Shown here: in pieces, positions 1 to 7,827 of the stretch
Numbering within the stretch: the first letter of the stretch is position 1
How the letters are laid out: each line of letters starts with the position of its first letter
NCBI GenBank assembly: GCA_902799965.1
Contig: CADCCO010000014.1
Location: forward strand, 1-35,049
Length of the DNA stretch: 35,049 bases
From: an uncultured Spirochaetaceae bacterium
GTDB taxonomy: Bacteria > Spirochaetota > Spirochaetia > Treponematales > Treponemataceae
Direction of reading: 5' to 3'
Position numbers and translations under genes: made by a program
The notes under the pieces: model-generated
The model's input: only the letters and a program-made list of their open reading frames with translations
What the model was told of the DNA's origin: nothing
Database searches by the model: none

Positions 1-230
1 CCCCAAAGGTGTTCCGCCCTGTCCGCGGCAAAGAGGTAGGCCGCCGTTTGCGCCGAGACTTTTTCCTTTCCGGCCAAAATCTGGCGCAAGAATTTTCCCG
101 TGGAATTTTCACTTGGCTCGGCGGTGAAAGAAACTTTTTTTCCGCCCGCGCGTTCTTTTAGCAGGGCAATTTGGGTTGAAGTGCCCGAACCGTCGATTCC
201 TTCAAAAACGACAAACTTTTTAAGTATCAT
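1..230 (-). CDS. tmk: Thymidylate kinase, N-terminal part (cut by window edge)
   Basis: This is the first 76 codons of a dTMP kinase, which phosphorylates dTMP to dTDP in the cytoplasm for DNA synthesis. The visible N-terminus reads MILKKFVVFEGIDGSGTSTQ, with the FEGxDGSGxSTQ P-loop typical of the family, followed by a TAEPS stretch where the family has its E-P substrate motif, and an LFAADRAEH segment matching the conserved LFxADRxxH. The start at 230 is chosen because a GAGG ribosome binding site lies 9 nt upstream. The C-terminus lies outside the window on the left. The gene is divergent from tamB with a 115-bp intergenic region. Identification is confident; nothing can be said of the missing part. 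Confidence 0.88.
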   Translation of the reverse strand, partial: MILKKFVVFEGIDGSGTSTQIALLKERAGGKKVSFTAEPSENSTGKFLRQILAGKEKVSAQTAAYLFAADRAEHLW

Positions 231-242
231 AGTAGAAAACCT

Positions 243-302
243 CAAAATTTTGGCCAAAAATGCCGACAATATATAAGGTATACCATAATGCAAAATTTTG
301 CA
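243..302. promoter_or_regulatory. tmk/tamB divergent promoter region with duplicated CAAAATTTTG palindrome
   Basis: Two exact copies of the 10-bp palindrome CAAAATTTTG lie at 243-252 and 291-300, 48 bp apart. The second sits in a longer perfect 14-bp palindrome, TGCAAAATTTTGCA, at 289-302. Between them is a possible rightward promoter for tamB, TTGGCC at 250-255, 16 bp, TATAAG at 272-277. The arrangement suggests an operator acting on one or both divergent genes, but AT-rich palindromes occur by chance and no regulator is identified. Confidence 0.35.
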
Positions 303-345
303 ATGTCGCGCCGCGTTTTTTCGCGAGACGGAGGCTGATTTCTAA

Positions 346-3300
346 ATGAGATTCAAGCGCCGCTACGTGAAAATCGGCATCTGCATTTTCATTTTTCTCT
401 TCCTGCTTGGCGTGTCCAACCGCTTTTTGCTGCCGGTTTACAACCGCGTCGGAAAGCAAATTCAAAAGACCGTTGAAACCTTCAAGCTGTCTGTCAAAGA
501 CAAAACCGGCCTCGTCATTTCCTACAAGTCTCTTTCTCCTTCGGTCCTTTCGGGAATCAGCATCAACGGCATCACTCTTTTGGATTCTGAAAGCGGAAAG
601 CAAGTCGCCTACATCGGCCGCCTTTCCTTGGGCTACGCGCTAAAGGCGATTTTCGCCAAGGACTTTAAGGCGGGCGCCAAAAGCCTTGTCTTGCGAGACG
701 TGGAAATCTGCGTGGAGCGGGGCGAGAACGATTTTTGGCTAAGGCGCTTTGAAAGCAAGTCCGGCGGCGGGGAAGAGGAAAAAGCGGCGCTCGCCCTTGA
801 GGGGGATTCTGACAGCGCGGTCAAGAAATTTTTTGAAAGCCTTGACTTGGACGCGCTTGACATCGACCTTTCGTCGGACGCGAAAATTTACCGCCTAAGC
901 TTTTTGTACAAGGACAAGGTGAAAGGCCTTTCGCTTGAGGCTGACGTTTCAAAGGCTTTCTTGAGCGCGGGCGGCCCAAGCAAAATCGACGCGACTCTTT
1001 TTGGCTCGTTCAAGGCGGAAGCCGGCGGACACAAGATTTCCGGCGACTTGGACTTTTCGTCAGTGATTCCGCGCGGCATTGACGGAAGCTCCGCCGTTTT
1101 GCGCCTTTCAAACTTTAGCGCGCAAGACTACCGCGTCCGCTACCTTGGCTTTTTGGCGGAATACCGCGACAAGAAATTTTCGTTCAAGATGCTGCCAAGC
1201 GCGCGCAACATTTACGCCGAGCTTTTGGCCGACTTTGAAAGCGGTGAGGCCAGCGCCCGCCTTTTTGCCGACGGCTTCAACCTTGCGAATTTCGCGCAGA
1301 CAAGCCGCCGCGACAAGCTTACGAAGAGCGTCTTTTCGATGAACTTTTCTTTGTCGGCTTCCGCCAACTACAACTACAAGAGCGGCAGCTTTTCGTATTC
1401 GTCGAACGGCGACGTCTTTGTCCCCGGAAGCGTAATTCCGGCAAAAAAATACCAGAGCGACACAATCGTTTCGTATTCAATTTCGGGCGACGAAAAAAAG
1501 ATAGAGATTCCTTACTTCAAGACTTCGGGCGACCGCTACAACTTGTCTTTTGAAGGCGCTTACGACTTTGTGTCAAAGCGGCCTTCGGGAACTTTTGGAA
1601 TAGAGTCTTTCGTCTTCCCCAACGGCGGCTCGCTTTCGACCGAGATTTTCATTGACGCTTTGGACAAGGGATTCATGTGCTTCGCGCCGCAAATCTTCTT
1701 GGACCAAAACGTCTTTACGGCCGCGCAGCTTACGGTCTTGCCGTCCGAGGATTCTTGGGACTGGACCTTTGAAGTTTCGGACTATTCGCACGAAGGCGAG
1801 CCGGGAACGATTTCGCTTTTTGGAAGCTACGCGCCAAAAACGGCGGCCGCGCAAACTTCGCTTTCGTTCAACTCGATATACCTTGACAGCATTGTCCGAA
1901 CAGCCGCCTTCTTTGCCGAAGAAAACGTCCGCCCGCTTTTGGCCGCCGGCTCGCAGGCCGTGCAGTCGTTCGTTTTCTCTTGCGACACGTTCGCTTCCGG
2001 CGTGGGAAAGGACTTTTCGTTCAGCGTTCCCTACGCGATTGTGGCCAACACAAGCCGCGACGACCAAATGCTGATTTTGGAGGCGGACGGAAATGACGAC
2101 ACCTTCCAGCTTTCGCGGCTTGAATTTGTCTTTGGCGGCCAAAAGCTTTTGATGGACGGCCTTGTCGAAAAATTCCCGGACAGCGCCGAGCGCCTTTTGA
2201 GCGGCCGCCTAGAGCTTAACGGAATTCCCTACAATTTCTCCGGCGTTTCAAGCAAGGACCGCCTTGAAATAAATTCTGAATACGGCCTGCGCTTCGCTTT
2301 TGGAACCAACACTTCCGGGCCTGTGGCGGTGATTGAAGGCGCCTTTGCGGCCGCGGGCTTCCCGCTTAAATTTGGCGGAAAGACCTTCGAGCTTTCAACG
2401 GACACGACTTTCTCTTATTCTTTGGAAGAAGGCTTTTCCGCGCTGATTCCGTATTTTGACGGCCGCCTTTTGGAAGGAACGAGCGTCCTGAATCCGTCGG
2501 TTTCGTTCACCGCAGCCATAGACAAGAACGGCGCCTTCTTTGACAAAATGTCTTATTCGGACGCGGTTTCAAGCCTTGACGGAAGCGGCTCGTTCATTTA
2601 CCGCTTCAATGACTCGCTTTTTGACAACGCGGACTACAACTTCAACTTTGAGAATTCCGCCGGCTTGGAAAAAGTTTCGCTTGACGGAACCTTCTTGAAT
2701 TCTACGGGAACTCCGATAAACGTCGGAACGATTTTGTCAGGCTCGTTTGTAAAGAACTTGTTCTTCACCCTGCAGCTGAAAATCAATTCCCTGCGCTCGG
2801 CCCGCTTTTTCGCCGGCTCGTCCGAAAGCGATTCCGTGAACGCAACGGTGACAATGCAGGGCTTGGTTTCAAACCCCTTTGTGACGATTGACATTCCACG
2901 CGCGGTTTTGACGGCGCAAGGAAGGCCCTTGAACTTTAACGCAAAAGCCGTAGTCGAAGACGAGGTTTTCTTGCTGGAAGAGGCGGCGGCCGACTGGGGA
3001 GACAGCCGCATAAGCAATATTGCCGCCCGCTTTGACCAAAAGACTTGGAACGGAGAGCTTTCGTTCAACGCCAAGACAAAGCTTTTTGGAAAGCAGTTGG
3101 AGGCCGCCGCCCGCGCGACGATTGAAGCCCAGAGCGCCGTCCAAAAAGGCCGCGTGCCCGACTCTTTGAACTTTAGCCTTGACGCGGAAGAGATTGGCGC
3201 CGCGACATCCAAAAAGGCTGAAAAATACCATCTGGGCGTTTTGAAAATCGCCGACGACTATGTTTTGTCGTCAAGCCCCAACATCGGCGTAAGCGGAAGC

Positions 3301-4839
3301 GTTTCGACAAACGGAGTCGTCGCCGTCAAGGTAAAAAATTCCGCGCCCTTCAACATGAACGTGGACGGAACCGTAAGCCGCGAGTATTTGAACTTGAGCG
3401 TTTCCGACATTCTCATAAGCCCGGCCATAATTTTGGATTCGCTCGGAATAAAAATCGTAAACGTTTACAAGGGGCTCGCGGCCGGCTCGTTCGCGCTTAC
3501 GGGGCCGCTTTCAAATCCGAGCTTTTACGGAAAAATCGACATTCCCAACGCTGAATTCAACTTTCCGAATTTTTTCAAAAAGCGGGCGACCGCGCCCCTG
3601 GTCTCTCTCATAATGTCCGGCTCGCAATTCTACACCGAGCCGACGCGCTGCCAGCTGCAGGGAGAGCCGGTCGACGTTACGGTCAACGTCCAGATGAACC
3701 GCCTGGCCTTTGAAAGCCTTGACGTGCGCCTGCAAACGGTGGGGCAGAGGTACGTTCCCCTTAACATGAACCTTTCGGAAATGCACGTAAAGGGCGACTT
3801 TTTGGCCGACTTGAACATTTCGCTTGAAAACGGAAACATCGGCGTTTCCGGCGACCTTTCGGCCAAGAACGCCAACGCGGAATTTGGCGCCACACGGTTG
3901 AACGAAATCATTTCCGGCCTGAAATTCTCGGACAGCGCGGACGACGACGACGACGAGTGGCCTGTCGACGTGGCGCTTCACATAAAGACCGGCCCGCGCG
4001 TTCAAATTTCATACACGACTTTCCTGCGCGCCGTCGTCGTTCCCGGAACCGAAATAGACGTGTCGTATTCCGGCGAATCAAAGACTTTGGCGCTTGACGG
4101 AGACGTTCCGATAAGAAGCGGCGAAATCGTTTACTTGAATTCCAGCTTTTACATAAAAGAGGGCGAAATTCACTTTAGCGACGACGACGAAAGCTTTGAC
4201 CCCCGCGTGTCCGTTGTGGCTGAATGCAAGGCGCGCGACTCGGATTCCGAGCCTGTCACGATAAAAATGGAAGTCGACAACCAGCGCCTTAGCCAGCTTA
4301 GGCCCCGCTTTAGCGCCAGCCCCGCCAAGTCTGAGCGGGAAATCATGGAAATTTTGGGCGGAATAATAACCGGAAACGACAATTCCGCCGCCGCCTTGGC
4401 TCTGGCGACGGGCGATTACGCCCTTCAAACTATTGTTATAAGAAGATTGGAAAACGCATTGCGTGATTTCTTTAAATTTGATATATTCTCTGTAAGGACA
4501 ATGGTCGTCCAAAACGCCGTCAAGCAAAGCGTAAGCCGGAATTCTTCCGCTTCGGGCAACTTGGCCGGTAACTATTTGGACGGTACGACTGTTTATATTG
4601 GTAAGTACTTTGGAGACTCTTTGTTTGCGGACGCGATGTTGCGCGTTGACTACGACAAGGACCGCCGGAACGACAAATACACTTATGACGGTATTACGTT
4701 CAGGCCGGAATTGGGTTTTGAATTGGCCGCTCCGTTCGCCAAAATAAGGTGGAGCATGGCGCCCGATTTGGAAAGCATTGTCAATATGAAGCTTGTTGAG
4801 AACACGGCGCTTACATTGTCTTGGAAGTTTAGTTTTTAA
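346..4839 (+). CDS. tamB: TamB-like translocation and assembly module protein
   Basis: This 1497-aa protein looks like a TamB/AsmA-superfamily protein: a very long beta-rich protein anchored in the inner membrane that spans the periplasm and works with a BamA-family barrel in outer-membrane protein insertion or lipid transport. The N-terminus has a basic stretch and one membrane segment at about residues 9-27. The middle is long and low in cysteine, with alternating beta-strand patterns. The last 350 residues resemble the DUF490/TamB C-terminal domain, including a conserved stretch around VDVALHIKTGPRVQI and LDGDVPIRSGEIVYL. The protein ends in LTLSWKFSF, like an outer-membrane beta-signal. 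GGAGG at 330-334 precedes the start. The next gene, bamA, follows after 20 bp, which supports the function. From memory, T. pallidum has the same tamB-bamA-skp-mutS order. Spirochaetes generally lack TamA, so BamA is the likely partner. Confidence 0.85.
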   Translation: MRFKRRYVKIGICIFIFLFLLGVSNRFLLPVYNRVGKQIQKTVETFKLSVKDKTGLVISYKSLSPSVLSGISINGITLLDSESGKQVAYIGRLSLGYALKAIFAKDFKAGAKSLVLRDVEICVERGENDFWLRRFESKSGGGEEEKAALALEGDSDSAVKKFFESLDLDALDIDLSSDAKIYRLSFLYKDKVKGLSLEADVSKAFLSAGGPSKIDATLFGSFKAEAGGHKISGDLDFSSVIPRGIDGSSAVLRLSNFSAQDYRVRYLGFLAEYRDKKFSFKMLPSARNIYAELLADFESGEASARLFADGFNLANFAQTSRRDKLTKSVFSMNFSLSASANYNYKSGSFSYSSNGDVFVPGSVIPAKKYQSDTIVSYSISGDEKKIEIPYFKTSGDRYNLSFEGAYDFVSKRPSGTFGIESFVFPNGGSLSTEIFIDALDKGFMCFAPQIFLDQNVFTAAQLTVLPSEDSWDWTFEVSDYSHEGEPGTISLFGSYAPKTAAAQTSLSFNSIYLDSIVRTAAFFAEENVRPLLAAGSQAVQSFVFSCDTFASGVGKDFSFSVPYAIVANTSRDDQMLILEADGNDDTFQLSRLEFVFGGQKLLMDGLVEKFPDSAERLLSGRLELNGIPYNFSGVSSKDRLEINSEYGLRFAFGTNTSGPVAVIEGAFAAAGFPLKFGGKTFELSTDTTFSYSLEEGFSALIPYFDGRLLEGTSVLNPSVSFTAAIDKNGAFFDKMSYSDAVSSLDGSGSFIYRFNDSLFDNADYNFNFENSAGLEKVSLDGTFLNSTGTPINVGTILSGSFVKNLFFTLQLKINSLRSARFFAGSSESDSVNATVTMQGLVSNPFVTIDIPRAVLTAQGRPLNFNAKAVVEDEVFLLEEAAADWGDSRISNIAARFDQKTWNGELSFNAKTKLFGKQLEAAARATIEAQSAVQKGRVPDSLNFSLDAEEIGAATSKKAEKYHLGVLKIADDYVLSSSPNIGVSGSVSTNGVVAVKVKNSAPFNMNVDGTVSREYLNLSVSDILISPAIILDSLGIKIVNVYKGLAAGSFALTGPLSNPSFYGKIDIPNAEFNFPNFFKKRATAPLVSLIMSGSQFYTEPTRCQLQGEPVDVTVNVQMNRLAFESLDVRLQTVGQRYVPLNMNLSEMHVKGDFLADLNISLENGNIGVSGDLSAKNANAEFGATRLNEIISGLKFSDSADDDDDEWPVDVALHIKTGPRVQISYTTFLRAVVVPGTEIDVSYSGESKTLALDGDVPIRSGEIVYLNSSFYIKEGEIHFSDDDESFDPRVSVVAECKARDSDSEPVTIKMEVDNQRLSQLRPRFSASPAKSEREIMEILGGIITGNDNSAAALALATGDYALQTIVIRRLENALRDFFKFDIFSVRTMVVQNAVKQSVSRNSSASGNLAGNYLDGTTVYIGKYFGDSLFADAMLRVDYDKDRRNDKYTYDGITFRPELGFELAAPFAKIRWSMAPDLESIVNMKLVENTALTLSWKFSF

Positions 4840-4859
4840 AAATTTTGGAGTAAAAAATT

Positions 4860-7256
4860 ATGAGTTTGGCCCGCAAAGCCTTTTTGGCATTTCTTCTATT
4901 AACTTTCGTTTTCTCGGCGGCTCTGTCCGCTCAGGAAGACGAAGATTGGTACATGGACCGCCCGATAACCAAAATAACTTTTAAGGGGTTGAAGAGCGTA
5001 AAAAACTCAGACCTTTCCGGCCTTGTTTCCAGTTATGTCGGCCAAAAATTCCAAGACTGCTTTTACGACCTTTTGAACAGGCTTGAGGCCTTGAACTATT
5101 TTGAGGACATTTCCCCCGGCGCCGTCCACGATTCTGGTTCCGGCGTTATTTTGGTGATAACGGTAAAGGAAAGGCCCGTAATTTCCGCCATAAAATTCAG
5201 GGGAAACCGCAAGGTAAGGAACCCGCCGCTTCGCGAGGCGCTTACGATAAAAGTGGGCGACGTGTATTCAGACTCGGACGCTTTGGTCGACGAGCGCGCC
5301 TTGCGAAACGTTTACCTTGACAAGGGCTTTTCCGCGGTCAGAATTTCGCACACGGCGGAAGAAACGCCCGCCGGAATTGTCGTCACGTTCAACATAAACG
5401 AAGGAAATTCAATTTCGGTTGTCGGCGTGAACTTTGAGGGCAACGCGGCCTTCTCTTCAAAGAAGCTTAAAAAGCAAACCAAAATGAAGACCGTGAACAT
5501 TTTCAACAAGGGCGCCTTTAAGGAAAGCCAGCTTGAAGTGGACCGGCAGGCCATCTCGCGCTTTTACATGGACCGGGGCTATCTGGACTTCCACATCTTG
5601 GACGTAACCCGCGACATCGTTCACAACGACAAAAAAGACCGCGACGAAATGACGATAACATACTATTTGTATGAAGGCGCCGTTTACACTTTTGACGGAT
5701 TGACGATAACCGGAAACCGCGTCTTCTCGACCGACAGGCTCAACGCGTTGGTGACAATCAAAAAAGGCGACATCTTCAACGCCACAAAATTCCAAGAGTC
5801 GATGATGGCCATAAGCGACATTTACTACGAAAACGGCTACACCGAAAACTCTTTCCAGCCCGCCGAAAACCGCGACGCGGCCGAGCGCAAGGTGTCTTAC
5901 GTTCTTACCATAACCGAGCGCGACAGAAGCCATGTTGAAAAAGTCATCGTGCGCGGAAACGAAAAGACCAAGGAATTCGTAATCACCCGCGAGCTTCCGA
6001 TAGAAAGCGGCGACGTTTTCTCAAAGGCAAAAATAACCAACGGCCTTCGCAACTTGTACAACTTGCAGTACTTTTCAAGCGTCGTTCCAAGCGTTGAGCC
6101 GGGCAGCGACTCCAACTTGGTCAACTTGATTGTCACCGTTGAAGAGCAGCAGACAAACTCAGTTGAATTCGGAATCACATTTTCCGGCGTAAAAAGCTCG
6201 CACGACTTGCCTTTCTCTGTTTTCGCCAAGTGGTCCAACTCAAACCTTTTCGGTCTTGGAAAGATGGTTTCTGTCGGAACTACGATTTCTACCAACGAAC
6301 AGTCGGTCAGCCTTGGCTATTCGCAGCGCTGGATTTGGAACCTTCCGATAGAGTGGAGCGAGAACGTTTCGTTCTCCCACGCAAAGGCAAACGCCTTGCG
6401 CCTTTATTGGACAAGCTCCGGCGCCACCGACGCGAGCAACTATTATATGGAATACCAGCGCTGGCAAGTCAACGCCGACCATTCTCTTGCCCGCCGCTGG
6501 ACGCCCAACTGGGCCATCTTGACGCTCGCGGGCGGCTTGACCAATTCTGTGAGCAACTACATTTACGACGACACGATTTACAAGCCGGTCGACATCGGAA
6601 TCAGCCGCTACGCCAACAAGTGGGGCTTCACCAATTCCATTTGGACAAAATGGTCCATGGACGGCCGCGACATAAACTACGATCCGTCAAAGGGCTGGTT
6701 CTTCAGCGAAAGAGTCGCTTGGTACGGCTTGCTGCCGCTTGAGACGGACTTTTACTTTAAGAGCGAAACCAAGCTTGAAGGCTACGCCACTTTGCTGAAC
6801 ATACCGATTACCGAAAAATGGACGTTCAAAGTCGTCTTTGCCGCCTTGTCAACGCTGGCCTTCCAGCTTCCCGCAATCGGCTCTTCTGTAAGCGACCAAA
6901 ACAAGCTTTACATTGACGGCATGTTCAACGGCCGCGGCTGGACTGAAATTTACAGCAACGTAAAGGGCAAGGCTTTGTTTAGCCAAAACTTGGAAATTCG
7001 AATTCCAATCGTTCCCAGAATGTTCGCCATCGACGCGTTCTTTGACGCGGCGGCGGTCAAGGAAGATTTGGGCGACATGATTACAAGCATAGGCTTGAAC
7101 GACTTTTACTTTAGCTTTGGCCCCGATGTCCGCGTCTTGATGCCGCAGTTCCCCTTGCGCCTTATGTTCGCCAACTGCTTTAGAATTCAGGACGGCAATT
7201 TTGAGTGGGGCGACACTTGGAAGTTTGTCCTTTCGTTCAACCTTGTCAATAAATGA
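4860..7256 (+). CDS. bamA: Outer membrane protein assembly factor BamA
   Basis: This 798-aa protein matches BamA, the Omp85 insertase that folds beta-barrel proteins into the outer membrane. Residues 1-24 form a signal peptide ending in ALSA before QEDEDWY. A string of POTRA domains follows to about residue 430, recognisable by repeated patterns such as I.F.GN..V, GDVY and L...Y...GY, for example GNRKVRNPPL, GNAAFSSKKL, GNRVFSTDRL and GNEKTKEFVI. The rest is the C-terminal barrel, rich in aromatic residues and ending in WKFVLSFNLVNK. There is no terminal aromatic residue, unlike most outer-membrane barrels. A GGAG ribosome binding site lies just upstream. The gene sits between tamB and skp, an envelope-biogenesis operon. 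The T. pallidum homologue, as I recall, is TP0326 (Tp92). Confidence 0.95.
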   Translation: MSLARKAFLAFLLLTFVFSAALSAQEDEDWYMDRPITKITFKGLKSVKNSDLSGLVSSYVGQKFQDCFYDLLNRLEALNYFEDISPGAVHDSGSGVILVITVKERPVISAIKFRGNRKVRNPPLREALTIKVGDVYSDSDALVDERALRNVYLDKGFSAVRISHTAEETPAGIVVTFNINEGNSISVVGVNFEGNAAFSSKKLKKQTKMKTVNIFNKGAFKESQLEVDRQAISRFYMDRGYLDFHILDVTRDIVHNDKKDRDEMTITYYLYEGAVYTFDGLTITGNRVFSTDRLNALVTIKKGDIFNATKFQESMMAISDIYYENGYTENSFQPAENRDAAERKVSYVLTITERDRSHVEKVIVRGNEKTKEFVITRELPIESGDVFSKAKITNGLRNLYNLQYFSSVVPSVEPGSDSNLVNLIVTVEEQQTNSVEFGITFSGVKSSHDLPFSVFAKWSNSNLFGLGKMVSVGTTISTNEQSVSLGYSQRWIWNLPIEWSENVSFSHAKANALRLYWTSSGATDASNYYMEYQRWQVNADHSLARRWTPNWAILTLAGGLTNSVSNYIYDDTIYKPVDIGISRYANKWGFTNSIWTKWSMDGRDINYDPSKGWFFSERVAWYGLLPLETDFYFKSETKLEGYATLLNIPITEKWTFKVVFAALSTLAFQLPAIGSSVSDQNKLYIDGMFNGRGWTEIYSNVKGKALFSQNLEIRIPIVPRMFAIDAFFDAAAVKEDLGDMITSIGLNDFYFSFGPDVRVLMPQFPLRLMFANCFRIQDGNFEWGDTWKFVLSFNLVNK

Positions 7257-7299
7257 TTTTTGCGCTAAACTATACGTCCTTGTTTAATGGAGTTGAATG

Positions 7300-7827
7300 A
7301 TGAAACTTGTAAAAAAGACTTTGATTTTCGCGGCGGCCTTGTTTTGCGCGGCCGGCGCTTTTGCCCAGCAGCACATAACCAATTTTGGAGTGGTCGACAC
7401 TACAAAAGTTTACGAGCAGTTCTTTAGGAATTCTTCGGCGGTAAAGTCCTATGAAGAAAAGCGCGCCGCCTTTCAGGAAGAAATAAGCCGCCGCGCCGAC
7501 GAAATTCGCAGCTTGCAGGCAAAGTTGCAGGAAGCCCAAGACTTGGGAATGGACGCGGACGTAAAGAAGTACCAAGACTCAATCAAGATAAAGTCTTCCA
7601 ACCTCAAGTCTTACACCCAGCAAAAGAACACAGAGCTTAACAACATAAAGAACAATCTTTCAAACAACAACGAGTTCTACAAGAACTTGAACCGAACGAT
7701 AAAAAAAGTGGCGGAAAACGAAGGCCTTTCCATGGTCATAAACTTGCAGCAGAGCAATTCGATTTTGTGGTACAGCCCCGCCGTTGACATAACCGACAAA
7801 GTAATCGAATCTTTGGAACAGCAATAA
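7300..7827 (+). CDS. skp: Periplasmic chaperone Skp/OmpH
   Basis: This 175-aa protein is an OmpH/Skp-family chaperone that holds unfolded outer-membrane proteins in the periplasm and delivers them to BamA, encoded just upstream. It has a signal peptide (MKLVKKTLIFAAALFCAAG, cleaved near AFA-QQ), then a short beta segment (FGVVDTTKVYEQF) and a long helical, charged coiled-coil region at about residues 45-125 (EEKRAAFQEEISRRADEIRS and following), then a C-terminal segment with SMVINLQQSNSILWYSP, typical of the family. Two ATG codons are adjacent at 7297 and 7300; the second is preferred because GGAG at 7289-7292 is then 7 nt away. Its stop codon overlaps the mutS start by 1 nt. Confidence 0.88.
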   Translation: MKLVKKTLIFAAALFCAAGAFAQQHITNFGVVDTTKVYEQFFRNSSAVKSYEEKRAAFQEEISRRADEIRSLQAKLQEAQDLGMDADVKKYQDSIKIKSSNLKSYTQQKNTELNNIKNNLSNNNEFYKNLNRTIKKVAENEGLSMVINLQQSNSILWYSPAVDITDKVIESLEQQ

